Positions 28,149-36,515 of a DNA stretch of 51,526 nucleotides are shown piece after piece. Source of the stretch: Gammaproteobacteria bacterium (lineage in GTDB: Bacteria; Pseudomonadota; Gammaproteobacteria; Pseudomonadales; Pseudohongiellaceae); NCBI GenBank assembly GCA_028825335.1, contig JAPKAI010000009.1, positions 1 through 51,526 on the forward strand, in the 5' to 3' direction. Numbering within the stretch: position 1 is the stretch's first letter; each line of letters starts with the position of its first letter. The notes under the pieces were generated by a model that was not told the DNA's origin, did no database searches, and saw nothing but the letters and a program-made list of their open reading frames with translations. The position numbers were made by a program, and so were the translations under genes.

Positions 28149-29045
28149 ATGAGTGTAAAACATTTTCTTACCCTGCAGGACTTCAGCAGCGATGAATTGA
28201 ATCATATTATTCAACGTGCCAGCGAACTAAAGAAGAATCCAGAATTAGCGGTCACGCAGCCGAGGAAGACGCTAGGACTGATTTTCGAAAAATCTTCGAC
28301 AAGAACTAGGCTTGCGTTCGAAGTCGCTATGAACCAACTCGACGGTTCGGCGGTGTTTCTTGCCACTGCAGACTCACAACTTGGCAGAGGCGAGCCTATA
28401 GAAGATAGCGCACGAGTGCTCGCTGGCATGGTGGATTGCGTTGCTATACGTACATTTGAGCATGAGAAGCTGATGCGCTTTGCAGAGTATTCCAGCGTCC
28501 CTGTCATCAACGCGCTCACCGATGACTTTCACCCCTGCCAATTACTCGCCGATGTGCAGACCTTTGTTGAACACCGAGGGAGCATAGCCGGCAAGACAGT
28601 TGCGTGGATAGGTGATGGCAATAATATGTGTCACTCCTACATTAATGCAGCGGACAAGTTCGATTTCCAACTTAACATCGCCAGCCCTGAGGACTTCGAG
28701 CCGAACGCCGAATTGGTCAATACACACAAGAATCGTGTCCAGCTTAGTCGAGATCCCAAGACAGCAGTGCTTGGCGCAGATTTAGTTGTCACCGATGTAT
28801 GGGCATCAATGGGCCAAGAAAAAGAGCAGAATCAGCGTATTACGAGTTTCTCAGGGTTTCAGGTAGATGCGCAGCTGATGGCTCTAGCGAATTCCGACGC
28901 CCTATTCATGCACTGCCTTCCAGCACATCGAGGCGAAGAAGTGAGCGCCTCAATTCTCGACGCGAACGACAGCGTGGTATGGGATGAGGCAGAAAACCGC
29001 ATGCATACGCAAAAGGCGCTTATCGAGTACCTTCTTTCCCAGTAA
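28149..29045 (+). CDS. argF: Ornithine carbamoyltransferase
   Basis: Makes citrulline from ornithine and carbamoyl phosphate. The 298-residue protein has the carbamoyl-phosphate motif [10 protein letters not shown], the [11 protein letters not shown] segment and the ornithine-binding [12 protein letters not shown]. Length is typical of anabolic OTCase. It is transcribed alone; argG is in the same window. No clear paired ARG box was found upstream by eye. Confidence 0.97.
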   Translation: MSVKHFLTLQDFSSDELNHIIQRASELKKNPELAVTQPRKTLGLIFEKSSTRTRLAFEVAMNQLDGSAVFLATADSQLGRGEPIEDSARVLAGMVDCVAIRTFEHEKLMRFAEYSSVPVINALTDDFHPCQLLADVQTFVEHRGSIAGKTVAWIGDGNNMCHSYINAADKFDFQLNIASPEDFEPNAELVNTHKNRVQLSRDPKTAVLGADLVVTDVWASMGQEKEQNQRITSFSGFQVDAQLMALANSDALFMHCLPAHRGEEVSASILDANDSVVWDEAENRMHTQKALIEYLLSQ

Positions 29046-29170
29046 TATGACGGTTTTCCATCGAATGGTCCACCACTATATGTAGGGGTGCACAATATCA
29101 AGACAATCGCCTGATTAGCACGAGTTCTAACCCCTTTTCTGCACTTTTTTGAGTTGCTAGCCCAGTCTGC

Positions 29171-29199
29171 GATTGCTTTCGAGCTAATCCTTTTTTTTT
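29171..29199 (+). terminator. Possible argF terminator
   Basis: GATTGC (29171-29176) can pair with GC and AATC (29183-29189) across a small loop with one bulged T, followed by nine T residues (29191-29199). The stem is weak but the T-run is long. Confidence 0.35.
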
Positions 29200-29216
29200 C
29201 CAATGACAACAACAGC

Positions 29217-29247
29217 CTACCCACAATTTACCCACAATTTACCCACA
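29217..29247 (+). repeat. Three 11-base direct repeats resembling DnaA boxes
   Basis: CTACCCACA at 29217, then TTACCCACA at 29228 and 29239, repeat with an exact period of 11 bases. TTACCCACA differs from the DnaA-box consensus TTATNCACA at one position. In E. coli DnaA binds just upstream of the nrdAB promoter (established); a similar role here is inference. The repeats end 10 bases before the distal -35. Confidence 0.5.
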
Positions 29248-29257
29248 GATAAAATAC

Positions 29258-29286
29258 TTGCATTAACGTGCTAAGCGCATTATCTT
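29258..29286 (+). promoter_or_regulatory. Possible distal nrdA promoter
   Basis: TTGCAT (29258-29263) and TATCTT (29281-29286) are separated by 17 bases. The -10 lies inside the first NrdR box of the distal pair, which fits repression. Confidence 0.4.
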
Positions 29287-29321
29287 GTGTATTCGATTTA
29301 TACCTTGTCTATATATTGTAT
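29275..29321 (+). promoter_or_regulatory. Distal NrdR box pair
   Basis: Compared with the NrdR consensus aCaCwAtATaTwGtgt, the boxes at 29275-29290 and 29306-29321 each match 12 of 16 positions; the second has a perfect 10-base core CTATATATTG. Their starts are 31 bases apart, the spacing expected of paired NrdR sites. Confidence 0.55.
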
Positions 29322-29470
29322 TCGTTAGGTGAAAATCAAGAGCTTGCATCTCTTAGAGATACTAATAAAAATTATTGCAATGCTGGGTGGCTAGCTATGT
29401 TTTACCTCCCAATAATAATAGAAGCACTTGATCATAAAGGACTTTTTAGTCTTATTTTCGGACTTATATT

Positions 29471-29500
29471 TTGAGTTCCCAAAAAAATTCAAAATATAGC
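29471..29500 (+). promoter_or_regulatory. Possible proximal nrdA promoter
   Basis: TTGAGT (29471-29476) and TATAGC (29495-29500) are separated by 18 bases. The -10 lies within the upstream box of the proximal NrdR pair. The promoter also overlaps a 9-base inverted repeat (29466-29474 and 29489-29497). Confidence 0.4.
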
Positions 29501-29534
29501 TAAAGTCCTGCCGCAAAAACACAATATATAGTGT
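29487..29534 (+). promoter_or_regulatory. Proximal NrdR box pair
   Basis: The box at 29519-29534 (ACACAATATATAGTGT) matches the NrdR consensus at every position. The partner at 29487-29502 matches 9 of the 10 core positions. They are 32 bases apart. NrdR is the ATP/dATP-sensing repressor of ribonucleotide reductase genes. Confidence 0.8.
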
Positions 29535-29758
29535 ATGGCTTACCGATTTTCGGCCACGAGATCTGTTTGTACCGATTTCGCTGCCAAATCTGGCCAGACG
29601 GGTTCTATTTCGCCGCAATATTTGAGATGGCGAGATCTGAGTCAGTAAGTTTTGACCTCTAGTAGGTTTGACCCAAAGCGCTTAACTTATTTAAGCCAAT
29701 AAAAATAATGCAGTTACTTAAGAATATTTAGCAGTAGATACCAATTTCGGAGCCAATA

Positions 29759-32611
29759 ATGCAGACAGATGTACAGACAGCAGTTGATCCTGCCTCCACC
29801 GCCACCTCAGCAAACAACGAACCAGCAACTCTTTCAGCGACAGCCCCCGGACAGCTACGTGTTATTAAACGTAACGGCTCCGTGGTTAGCTACTCTGAAT
29901 CCAAGATCTCGGTAGCGATTACGAAGGCCTATTTAGCCGTTGAGGGTGGAAACGCTGCAGCCTCGTCGCGCATCCATGAATCGGTCAAGCAATTAGGCAC
30001 CCAGATTACGGAAATTTTTCGTCGTCGCATGCCTTCCGGCGGCACGATCCATATTGAAGACATTCAGGATCAAGTTGAACTCGCCCTAATGCGCACTGGC
30101 GAACACAAGATCGCAAGAAGCTATGTTATCTATCGCGCCGATCATGCGCGCATTCGCGAGCAGAAAACCGAGGAGGCAAAGCCTAGTCAGGCCGCAGTAA
30201 TTATCACTCTAGACAACGGCGAAAAAGGCCCCTTAGATACACAGCGCCTTCAGACCGTCATCAACGAAGCCTGCGAAGGACTAGAAGATGTCTCTGCCGA
30301 GGACATCTATCAGGAAACACTTAAGAATCTGTACCCTGGCGTAAAAATGGAAGACGTTCGCACCTCACTGGTGATGACCGCTCGCACCATGGTGGAAAAA
30401 GACCCGAACTATTCTTTCGTAACCGCTAGACTGCTGATGGACACTATCCGCGCCGAAGCCCTTGGCTTCCTTGGAATCGCAGAATCGGCCACTCAGTCTG
30501 AGATGCACTATCGCTACGCTGCAACCTTGAAGCCTTATATAGAGAAAGGCGTAGAGCTAGGCCTGGTCTCACCTCACCTATTAGAGTATGACCTAGGCAT
30601 CCTTGGTGAGGCACTGCAGGCAGATCGAGATATGCAGTTTACCTACCTCGGCCTACAGACACTTTACGACCGCTACTTTATTCACAGCAATGACACGCGC
30701 TTCGAGCTACCACAAGTATTCTATATGCGCGTCGCGATGGGCTTAGCGAGCAATGAAGAGAACCGAGAAGAGCGTGCGATCGAGTTTTACAACCTGCTCT
30801 CTAGCTTTGATTATATGGTCTCGACTCCCCAACTATTTAATTCCGGCACGCTGCGCCCTCAACTCTCCTCTTGCTTCCTAACTACGGTGCCAGATGATCT
30901 GCACGGTATTTATTCGGCTATCAGAGACAATGCCATGCTTTCCAAATGGGCTGGCGGACTTGGCAACGATTGGACTCCGGTACGTGCACTAGGCGCCCAC
31001 ATCAAGGGAACCAACGGCAGGTCACAAGGCATCGTTCCTTTTCTAAAGGTCGTTAACGACACGGCGGTAGCGGTAAACCAAGGCGGCAAGCGTAAGGGTG
31101 CCGTATGTGCATACCTAGAGACTTGGCACTTGGATATCGAAGAATTCCTCGAGCTGCGCAAGAACACAGGCGATGAAAGACGTCGTGCTCATGACATGAA
31201 CACAGCAAACTGGATACCTGATTTATTCATGAAGCGGGTGTTCAGCGATCAGGATTGGACACTCTTCTCACCGAATAATGTTCCCGAATTACACGACCTT
31301 CACGGTAGGGAATTTGAAGAAGCCTACGTTGAATATGAGCGCAAGGCGGCGGCTGGCGAGATTGAGGTCTACAAGACTATTAAGGCTGGCGACTTATGGC
31401 GCAAGATGATTTCGATGCTGTTCGAGACTGGACACCCTTGGATCACTTTTAAAGATACTTGCAACGTGCGCTCTCCACAGCAGCATATCGGTGCGATTCA
31501 TTCCTCGAATCTTTGTACAGAAATCACTCTGAATACAAACAAGGATGAGATCGCCGTCTGTAATCTCGGCTCAGTGAATCTAATGAATCACGTCTCTGAG
31601 TCCGGGCTGGATCAGGAAAAACTGAAGTCAACGATTAAGACAGCGGTACGCATGCTGGATAACGTCATCGACATCAATTATTACTCCGTACCTCAGGCGA
31701 AGAACTCGAACCTCAAGCACAGACCAATTGGCATGGGCATCATGGGCTTTCAGGATGCCCTATACATGCAGCGTATCCCCTACTCCTCCGATCAGGCTGT
31801 AGAATTTGCAGATATATCAATGGAGGTGATTAGTTATCACGCTATTCAGGCCTCTAGTGATCTCGCGGAAGAACGCGGCCGATATGAAACTTATGATGGC
31901 TCGCTCTGGGATCAAGGCATACTACCGATCGATTCTCTCAAGCTTCTTCAAGAAGAGCGCGGCGAAGAATATCTAGACGTCAACATGGAGCAACGCCTCG
32001 ACTGGGGTAGCCTTCGGGCACGCATCAAAGAAACAGGCATGCGTAACTCTAATGTGTTGGCTATCGCACCGACTGCCACCATCGCAAACATCATCGGCGT
32101 CTCGCAATCTATCGAACCTACATATCAAAACTTATATGTGAAATCGAACCTGTCCGGCGAATTTACCGTAGTAAACCCATTTCTCGTTCGCGACCTGAAG
32201 CAAGCAAAGCTTTGGGACAGCGTGATGGTAAACGACCTGAAATACTATGAAGGCAGCGTACAGAAGATCGACAGGGTTCCTGATGACATCAAGCACATCT
32301 ATGCTACTGCCTTCGAGGTAGAGCCTCGCTGGCTTGTCGATGCTGCGAGCCGACGCCAGAAGTGGATCGATCAGGCCCAGTCACTCAACCTCTACGTAGC
32401 TGGTGCAAGCGGCAAGAAACTTGACATCACTTACCGCATGGCTTGGTTAAGAGGCTTAAAGACTACCTATTATTTACGCGCACTTGCGGCGACAACGACT
32501 GAGAAGTCTACGGTGTCTGATAACAGCCTGAATAAGGTATCTAGCGGCGAAGCCGCGGCGGTACCCTTGGCGTGTTCACTAGATGATCCAGAATGCGAAG
32601 CGTGTCAGTAA
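29759..32611 (+). CDS. nrdA: Ribonucleoside-diphosphate reductase class Ia, alpha subunit
   Basis: Reduces ribonucleotides to deoxyribonucleotides with the NrdB radical. The 950-residue protein has a polar N-terminal extension (about 1-32), then two ATP-cone regulatory domains (about 34-140 and 150-240; RVIKRNGSVVSYSESKI begins the first), then the catalytic barrel with SSCFLTTV, SSNLCTEI and AVCNLGSVNL cysteines, and the redox-shuttle pair C946/C949 at the C-terminus (CEAC). Two cones are known in Pseudomonas NrdA. Probably controlled by NrdR and perhaps DnaA. Confidence 0.97.
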   Translation: MQTDVQTAVDPASTATSANNEPATLSATAPGQLRVIKRNGSVVSYSESKISVAITKAYLAVEGGNAAASSRIHESVKQLGTQITEIFRRRMPSGGTIHIEDIQDQVELALMRTGEHKIARSYVIYRADHARIREQKTEEAKPSQAAVIITLDNGEKGPLDTQRLQTVINEACEGLEDVSAEDIYQETLKNLYPGVKMEDVRTSLVMTARTMVEKDPNYSFVTARLLMDTIRAEALGFLGIAESATQSEMHYRYAATLKPYIEKGVELGLVSPHLLEYDLGILGEALQADRDMQFTYLGLQTLYDRYFIHSNDTRFELPQVFYMRVAMGLASNEENREERAIEFYNLLSSFDYMVSTPQLFNSGTLRPQLSSCFLTTVPDDLHGIYSAIRDNAMLSKWAGGLGNDWTPVRALGAHIKGTNGRSQGIVPFLKVVNDTAVAVNQGGKRKGAVCAYLETWHLDIEEFLELRKNTGDERRRAHDMNTANWIPDLFMKRVFSDQDWTLFSPNNVPELHDLHGREFEEAYVEYERKAAAGEIEVYKTIKAGDLWRKMISMLFETGHPWITFKDTCNVRSPQQHIGAIHSSNLCTEITLNTNKDEIAVCNLGSVNLMNHVSESGLDQEKLKSTIKTAVRMLDNVIDINYYSVPQAKNSNLKHRPIGMGIMGFQDALYMQRIPYSSDQAVEFADISMEVISYHAIQASSDLAEERGRYETYDGSLWDQGILPIDSLKLLQEERGEEYLDVNMEQRLDWGSLRARIKETGMRNSNVLAIAPTATIANIIGVSQSIEPTYQNLYVKSNLSGEFTVVNPFLVRDLKQAKLWDSVMVNDLKYYEGSVQKIDRVPDDIKHIYATAFEVEPRWLVDAASRRQKWIDQAQSLNLYVAGASGKKLDITYRMAWLRGLKTTYYLRALAATTTEKSTVSDNSLNKVSSGEAAAVPLACSLDDPECEACQ

Positions 32612-32628
32612 CACTATTAACAACAGCA

Positions 32629-32647
32629 GCGCAGAAATAGCCTGCGC
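32629..32647 (+). promoter_or_regulatory. Hairpin between nrdA and nrdB
   Basis: GCGCAG (32629-32634) and CTGCGC (32642-32647) are perfect reverse complements with a 7-base loop. No T-run follows directly, so partial attenuation or mRNA stabilisation is more likely than termination. Confidence 0.4.
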
Positions 32648-32714
32648 AAGATACTGTGCTAACGATTTTTCTAGCATTAAATAATAGAAGTAAGAAAAAG
32701 AATTGAGGAAAACT

Positions 32715-34013
32715 ATGCTGTCATGGGATGAATTCGAACAGGAGGATGGGGCCGCGCCACTAGTTAAAGCCGCCGCGCTAGAGCCTGCCAAAACTGAAAC
32801 CGTTAACCAGGAGTCAATCTCACCCGTTACCGAAACACCTGTTGCTCCCGTTAGCCCACGAGAACAAGTCGCAAACTTCCAATCGAGTCTTGATGCCTCG
32901 GAAGAGGAGAGAAATGCTAATGCCCTGCAGAAGGCTATAGACGATTTAGAAGAACTCAATATCGAAGTTGGTCTGGAAGAGCTTGAAGGCTCGGCCAATC
33001 GAGTCGCGGTTGACGATAAGCGCATGATTAATTGTCGCGCCGATTTAAATCAGCTTGTTCCATTCAAATATGACTGGGCTTGGCAGAAATACCTCGACGG
33101 TTGTGCAAACCACTGGATGCCTCAGGAAGTTAATATGACGGCGGACATTGGATTATGGAAAACCCCGAACGGGCTTACCGATGACGAACGCCTAATAGTA
33201 AAGCGCAACCTAGGATTTTTCTCTACCGCTGATTCGTTAGTTGCCAACAACTTGGTGCTAGCAGTCTATCGCCTAATCACTAATCCTGAATGCCGGCAGT
33301 ACATCTTGCGCCAGGCTTTCGAGGAAGCTATTCACACTCACGCCTATCAATATTGTATCGAGTCCCTTTCCATGGACGAGGGCGAGATTTTCAATATGTA
33401 CCACGAGGTGCCTTCGGTAGCGAAGAAGGCTGCTTGGGGTCTTAAATACACGCAAGAATTAAGCGATCCAAAATTCAACACAGGTACAATTAAAAATGAT
33501 CAGGCTCTACTCAAAAACCTGATCGCGTTCTACTGCTGTCTGGAGGGTATATTCTTCTACTGCGGTTTCACTCAGATCCTTTCCATGGGTAGACGTAACA
33601 AGATGACGGGGACCTCGGAGCAGTTTCAATACATTCTTCGCGACGAATCAATGCACCTAAATTTCGGCATCGACATGATCAATCAGATCAAGTTGGAAAA
33701 TCCGCAACTCTGGACTGACGAGATGAAGGAGCAAGCTACGCAGATGATTTTGCAAGCTACAGCTCTAGAAATCGAATACGCACGAGACACTATGCCGCGT
33801 GGCGTACTCGGTATGAACGCTGCGATGATGGAAGAGTATTTACAATTCATCGCGAATCGAAGACTCATTCAGATTGGTCTGCCTGAGCAGTTTGCTGGAG
33901 TTGCGAACCCGTTCCCTTGGATGTCTGAAATAATGGATCTGCGCAAGGAAAAGAACTTCTTCGAAACTCGAGTCATCGAATATCAAACTGGCGGTGCTTT
34001 GACCTGGGATTAG
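32715..34013 (+). CDS. nrdB: Ribonucleoside-diphosphate reductase class Ia, beta subunit
   Basis: Carries the di-iron centre and tyrosyl radical. The ATG at 32715 is preferred because GAGGAA at 32705-32710 sits just before it; the TTG at 32703 overlaps that site. This gives 432 residues. Iron ligands and radical site are in [12 protein letters not shown] (Glu-x-x-His-x-x-x-Tyr as in E. coli E115, H118, Y122) and [10 protein letters not shown]. An N-terminal acidic, low-complexity extension of about 100 residues precedes the fold. Co-transcribed with nrdA. Confidence 0.96.
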   Translation: MLSWDEFEQEDGAAPLVKAAALEPAKTETVNQESISPVTETPVAPVSPREQVANFQSSLDASEEERNANALQKAIDDLEELNIEVGLEELEGSANRVAVDDKRMINCRADLNQLVPFKYDWAWQKYLDGCANHWMPQEVNMTADIGLWKTPNGLTDDERLIVKRNLGFFSTADSLVANNLVLAVYRLITNPECRQYILRQAFEEAIHTHAYQYCIESLSMDEGEIFNMYHEVPSVAKKAAWGLKYTQELSDPKFNTGTIKNDQALLKNLIAFYCCLEGIFFYCGFTQILSMGRRNKMTGTSEQFQYILRDESMHLNFGIDMINQIKLENPQLWTDEMKEQATQMILQATALEIEYARDTMPRGVLGMNAAMMEEYLQFIANRRLIQIGLPEQFAGVANPFPWMSEIMDLRKEKNFFETRVIEYQTGGALTWD

Positions 34014-34070
34014 GGTCTGGCACTAAGATTTAGTATCGACTCCCTAGAGTCTGTACCAAATGGAGCACAC

Positions 34071-34403
34071 ATGAGCGAAAAAAAATACGCTGACGACGAC
34101 CCGGAAAGCACTCTCGTCACTCTAGATCAGCTTAGTCAAACTATTGAGGTTATGACTAGCGTAGTGAATAGACTGCGACGTCATTTAAGCGATCAGATCA
34201 AGTTCCAGATTGAGGCGCAAGAAGAATTAGAAGCGCTTGCTGCTCTGCAGATCGAATCTCCTGCGCAGACAGCCACTGGTGAGTCTAACGGCGAGAAGAG
34301 CGAACAAGAACTACAGCGAGATCGGAAAAGAGAGAGTTTTGTGGTAGAAATTAACCAACAAGAAATAGAGCCCACTCGCAAATCCACAAAGATCCTCCAC
34401 TAA
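34071..34403 (+). CDS. Small uncharacterised protein, predicted coiled coil
   Basis: A 110-residue charged protein without membrane segment. The N-terminal half (VTLDQLSQTIEVMTSVVNRL) is predicted helical with heptad-like hydrophobic spacing; the C-terminal half is polar and ends in VVEINQQEIE and a basic tail. I do not recognise a family. It starts 57 bases after nrdB in the same direction and could be read from the same transcript. Existence is supported by a good open frame with coherent amino-acid composition. Confidence 0.7.
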   Translation: MSEKKYADDDPESTLVTLDQLSQTIEVMTSVVNRLRRHLSDQIKFQIEAQEELEALAALQIESPAQTATGESNGEKSEQELQRDRKRESFVVEINQQEIEPTRKSTKILH

Positions 34404-34445
34404 GCTTCCTGTCTTGCGGCAGATTGAAGCGGCCACGTACTAGAC

Positions 34446-35024
34446 ATGACCAAGCCCATAGGTGCCATCATATTAGCGGCAGGTTTCAGCAGCCGCTTTG
34501 GCAGTAGCAAACTACTCGCAGGGCTATCGAGCGGAAAAACGGTTTTCCAACAGACCGTGGAGCGAATTGCCGAGGCATTCCCGGAGCGACTCGTCGTTAC
34601 ACAGCCTGAGATGATTCCACAGCTCCAAAAATTAGCACCGGGAACATCAATCCTCAGTTTTAAAAATGCCGATCAAGGAATGGGGGCGACGCTGGCTTTT
34701 GCCGCACAGCAAATTGGAGATTGGGAGGGCTGTGTAGTTTGTCTCGGCGATATGCCTTTTATCAAGACCTCAACTTATCGACGTATTGCCGAGCTAGTCA
34801 CCGCAGACTCCATTGTTACCCCAACGTTTAACTCTACAATGGGAAACCCCGTCGCCTTTGGTAGAAACCTTTACACCGATCTAGTAGCGCTAACGGGCGA
34901 TAGCGGAGGCAGAATGCTCACGAGCATGTATCCGCAGGCTGTTCGAGAGCTGCAAGTCTCTGACCAGGGGATACTACAAGATATCGACACTCTGGAAGAG
35001 CTGGCCCTTTATCAGGACTCCTAA
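34446..35024 (+). CDS. MocA-like nucleotidyltransferase (molybdenum cofactor cytidylyl/guanylyl transferase family)
   Basis: A 192-residue NTP-transferase with the N-terminal nucleotide-binding loop AIILAAGFSSRFGSSKLLAG, the CLGDMPFI metal-binding segment and GNPVAFGRNLY followed by GDSGGRML. This fits the MocA/MobA-like family that attaches CMP or GMP to molybdopterin for molybdenum hydroxylases. CMP versus GMP use cannot be told. It fits with moaAB and the XdhC-type gene in the same window, although they are far apart. Short intergenic gap to the upstream small gene (42 bases). Confidence 0.85.
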   Translation: MTKPIGAIILAAGFSSRFGSSKLLAGLSSGKTVFQQTVERIAEAFPERLVVTQPEMIPQLQKLAPGTSILSFKNADQGMGATLAFAAQQIGDWEGCVVCLGDMPFIKTSTYRRIAELVTADSIVTPTFNSTMGNPVAFGRNLYTDLVALTGDSGGRMLTSMYPQAVRELQVSDQGILQDIDTLEELALYQDS

Positions 35025-35136
35025 CGAATTCCGGTGCTGCACTGCTTAGCGATAAATTCAGGGAATTAAGTAGAGCCGTATTGCATGCGAAGTCGATTTC
35101 GCCCTACAATCTTTGCATTGACAGGATTTGTACTTC

Positions 35137-35397
35137 ATGAAGAAAATAAAGAACGAAAGTGAACTCCTAAAAGAAGCGATCCGAGTTGGCGTGCGCTATT
35201 TCGAAGCTCGTGGCGCTGGTAAATTCGAGACTACAGATCATGTAGATATCAAGGTGCGTGCGATCTACCTGCTACTCGTTAAAGACGATGTCATTCAACC
35301 CCTAGCAACACCTGATGAGAACGTGCTTAATATGCGTCACAAGCTATCGATTTGGATTTCCAAGAACCTTCCCGCTGATCATCACCTGCTGCAGTAG
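35137..35397 (+). CDS. Small conserved protein, DUF5062-like
   Basis: The ATG at 35137 with ACAGGA at 35121-35126 gives 86 residues; an upstream TTG at 35128 is less likely. The sequence (KNESELLKEAIRVGVRYFEARG, then IYLLLVKDDVIQPLATP and MRHKLSIWISKNLP) resembles, from memory, the DUF5062 family of small gammaproteobacterial proteins of unknown function. Soluble, mixed helix. It lies 6 bases before the cyclophilin gene. Confidence 0.7.
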   Translation: MKKIKNESELLKEAIRVGVRYFEARGAGKFETTDHVDIKVRAIYLLLVKDDVIQPLATPDENVLNMRHKLSIWISKNLPADHHLLQ

Positions 35398-35403
35398 ACT
35401 TCC

Positions 35404-36264
35404 ATGCCTCAATCTACTATTCCCAGTCTTCTCCTGCTAATTTTTAGTCTGCTTACCTTACTAAGCACAGCGATAGCAGATACTTCTACGGCATTACTGT
35501 CCATGGAGAATTCACAGAACCCTCTCGTACGAATAAGCACATCACAGGGTGAAATATACCTTGAACTCTTCCCACTTGAGGCACCTAGTAATGTAGAAAA
35601 TTTTATTGCGCTGGCCGAGGGAGAGAAAGAATTTACAAATCAGGACACTGGCGCACCAATTCAGGCTAGATACTACAATGGCATGCGCTTTCATCGCGTG
35701 GTGCCGGGCTTCATCATTCAAGCAGGCAGCCCAGCATATAATCCTTTGGGACTTCAAGTTAATCTCGTCGACGACGAGATTAACGCGAATGCTCTGGGCC
35801 TAAATCGAATATCGGCACTGAACACGGACGGCAGCTTCGCCGATGTGCTTAACATTCAATCGAAGCTGGGTTTCCATGAGGCAATACTGACGCCGCTTTA
35901 TTCACAACGAAATATCACAGACATCGAGGCGGCATTGAGCAGACAGTATCAGATCCTCGAAACACTTCAGAATCTGAGTGTAAAATCGGTCTACGAGAAT
36001 CAAGGCTACCGCTACGATGATTCTCTACAGAGCCGGCCTATTGAACGTGGCACCGTAGCTCTGGCGAATTCCGGCCCAGATAGCAATGGCCCTGAGTTTT
36101 TCATAAGCCTTGTAGCCGCCGAGCGGCTTTCTGGAAAATACACGGTTATAGGGAAAGTTGTCGAGGGTCAGGAAGTGATGGATAGCATCGGCAACACGGC
36201 TATCGACCCGGATCAATTTTCGAGCCTTAGCACCTTGATATACTCAGTGCGTAAGGCAAATTAG
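35404..36264 (+). CDS. Secreted cyclophilin-type peptidyl-prolyl isomerase with an insertion
   Basis: A 286-residue protein with a signal peptide (about 1-26, ending AIAD). Cyclophilin segments are VRISTSQGEIYLELFP, the active-site FHRVVPGFIIQAG (about 96-108), and ANSGPDSNGPEFFISL followed by LSGKYTVIGKVVEGQEVM. Between the second and third segments lies an insertion of roughly 80 residues (about 130-212) with no cyclophilin counterpart, partly helical. Likely periplasmic folding factor. Upstream gene is 6 bases away. Confidence 0.9.
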   Translation: MPQSTIPSLLLLIFSLLTLLSTAIADTSTALLSMENSQNPLVRISTSQGEIYLELFPLEAPSNVENFIALAEGEKEFTNQDTGAPIQARYYNGMRFHRVVPGFIIQAGSPAYNPLGLQVNLVDDEINANALGLNRISALNTDGSFADVLNIQSKLGFHEAILTPLYSQRNITDIEAALSRQYQILETLQNLSVKSVYENQGYRYDDSLQSRPIERGTVALANSGPDSNGPEFFISLVAAERLSGKYTVIGKVVEGQEVMDSIGNTAIDPDQFSSLSTLIYSVRKAN

Positions 36265-36293
36265 TAAAAAAATCTTCTAATTTTGGAGCTGCT

Positions 36294-36482
36294 ATGTCGA
36301 AGAAGAAAGCCAAAAAGAACTCTGAACGAGGCACCTATGCCCTCTGTATAACTACCGGGCTCATCTTAGTCGGCCTAGGGCTTGGTCCACTTCTCGGTAA
36401 CGTACTGGCATCGAGCGCCATCGGGGTGTTGGCTGGTAGTGTCGCCGGTTACCTTATCATTAACCACAAGTCGGGCCGATAA
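36294..36482 (+). CDS. Small membrane protein of unknown function
   Basis: A 62-residue frame with a GGAG at 36282-36285 before its ATG. A basic N-terminus (MSKKKAKKNSERG) precedes two glycine-rich hydrophobic segments (about 16-35 and 39-56). No recognised family. It lies 29 bases after the cyclophilin gene and ends 33 bases before the converging helicase gene. Confidence 0.65.
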   Translation: MSKKKAKKNSERGTYALCITTGLILVGLGLGPLLGNVLASSAIGVLAGSVAGYLIINHKSGR

Positions 36483-36515
36483 AGCTAGCAGCTCAGAACA
36501 GCCAAACCTGTTTCG

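Larger units (their letters stand above)
29046..29758 (+). other. Long regulatory region upstream of nrdA
   Basis: These 713 bases between argF and nrdA are AT-rich and code for no likely protein. They hold a possible argF terminator, three DnaA-box-like repeats, two promoter-like pairs and two pairs of NrdR boxes. CGAGATCTG occurs twice between 29540 and 29640. A nrdA leader of more than 200 bases would follow the proximal promoter. Confidence 0.7.

Noticed and set aside
29217-29247. Short CRISPR-like array
   Set aside because: The repeats are 9-11 bases in direct tandem with no spacers and fit DnaA-like boxes better.
29268-29474. 68-codon open frame upstream of nrdA
   Set aside because: It overlaps the NrdR boxes and promoter elements, has no ribosome-binding site, and its composition reflects the AT-rich region.
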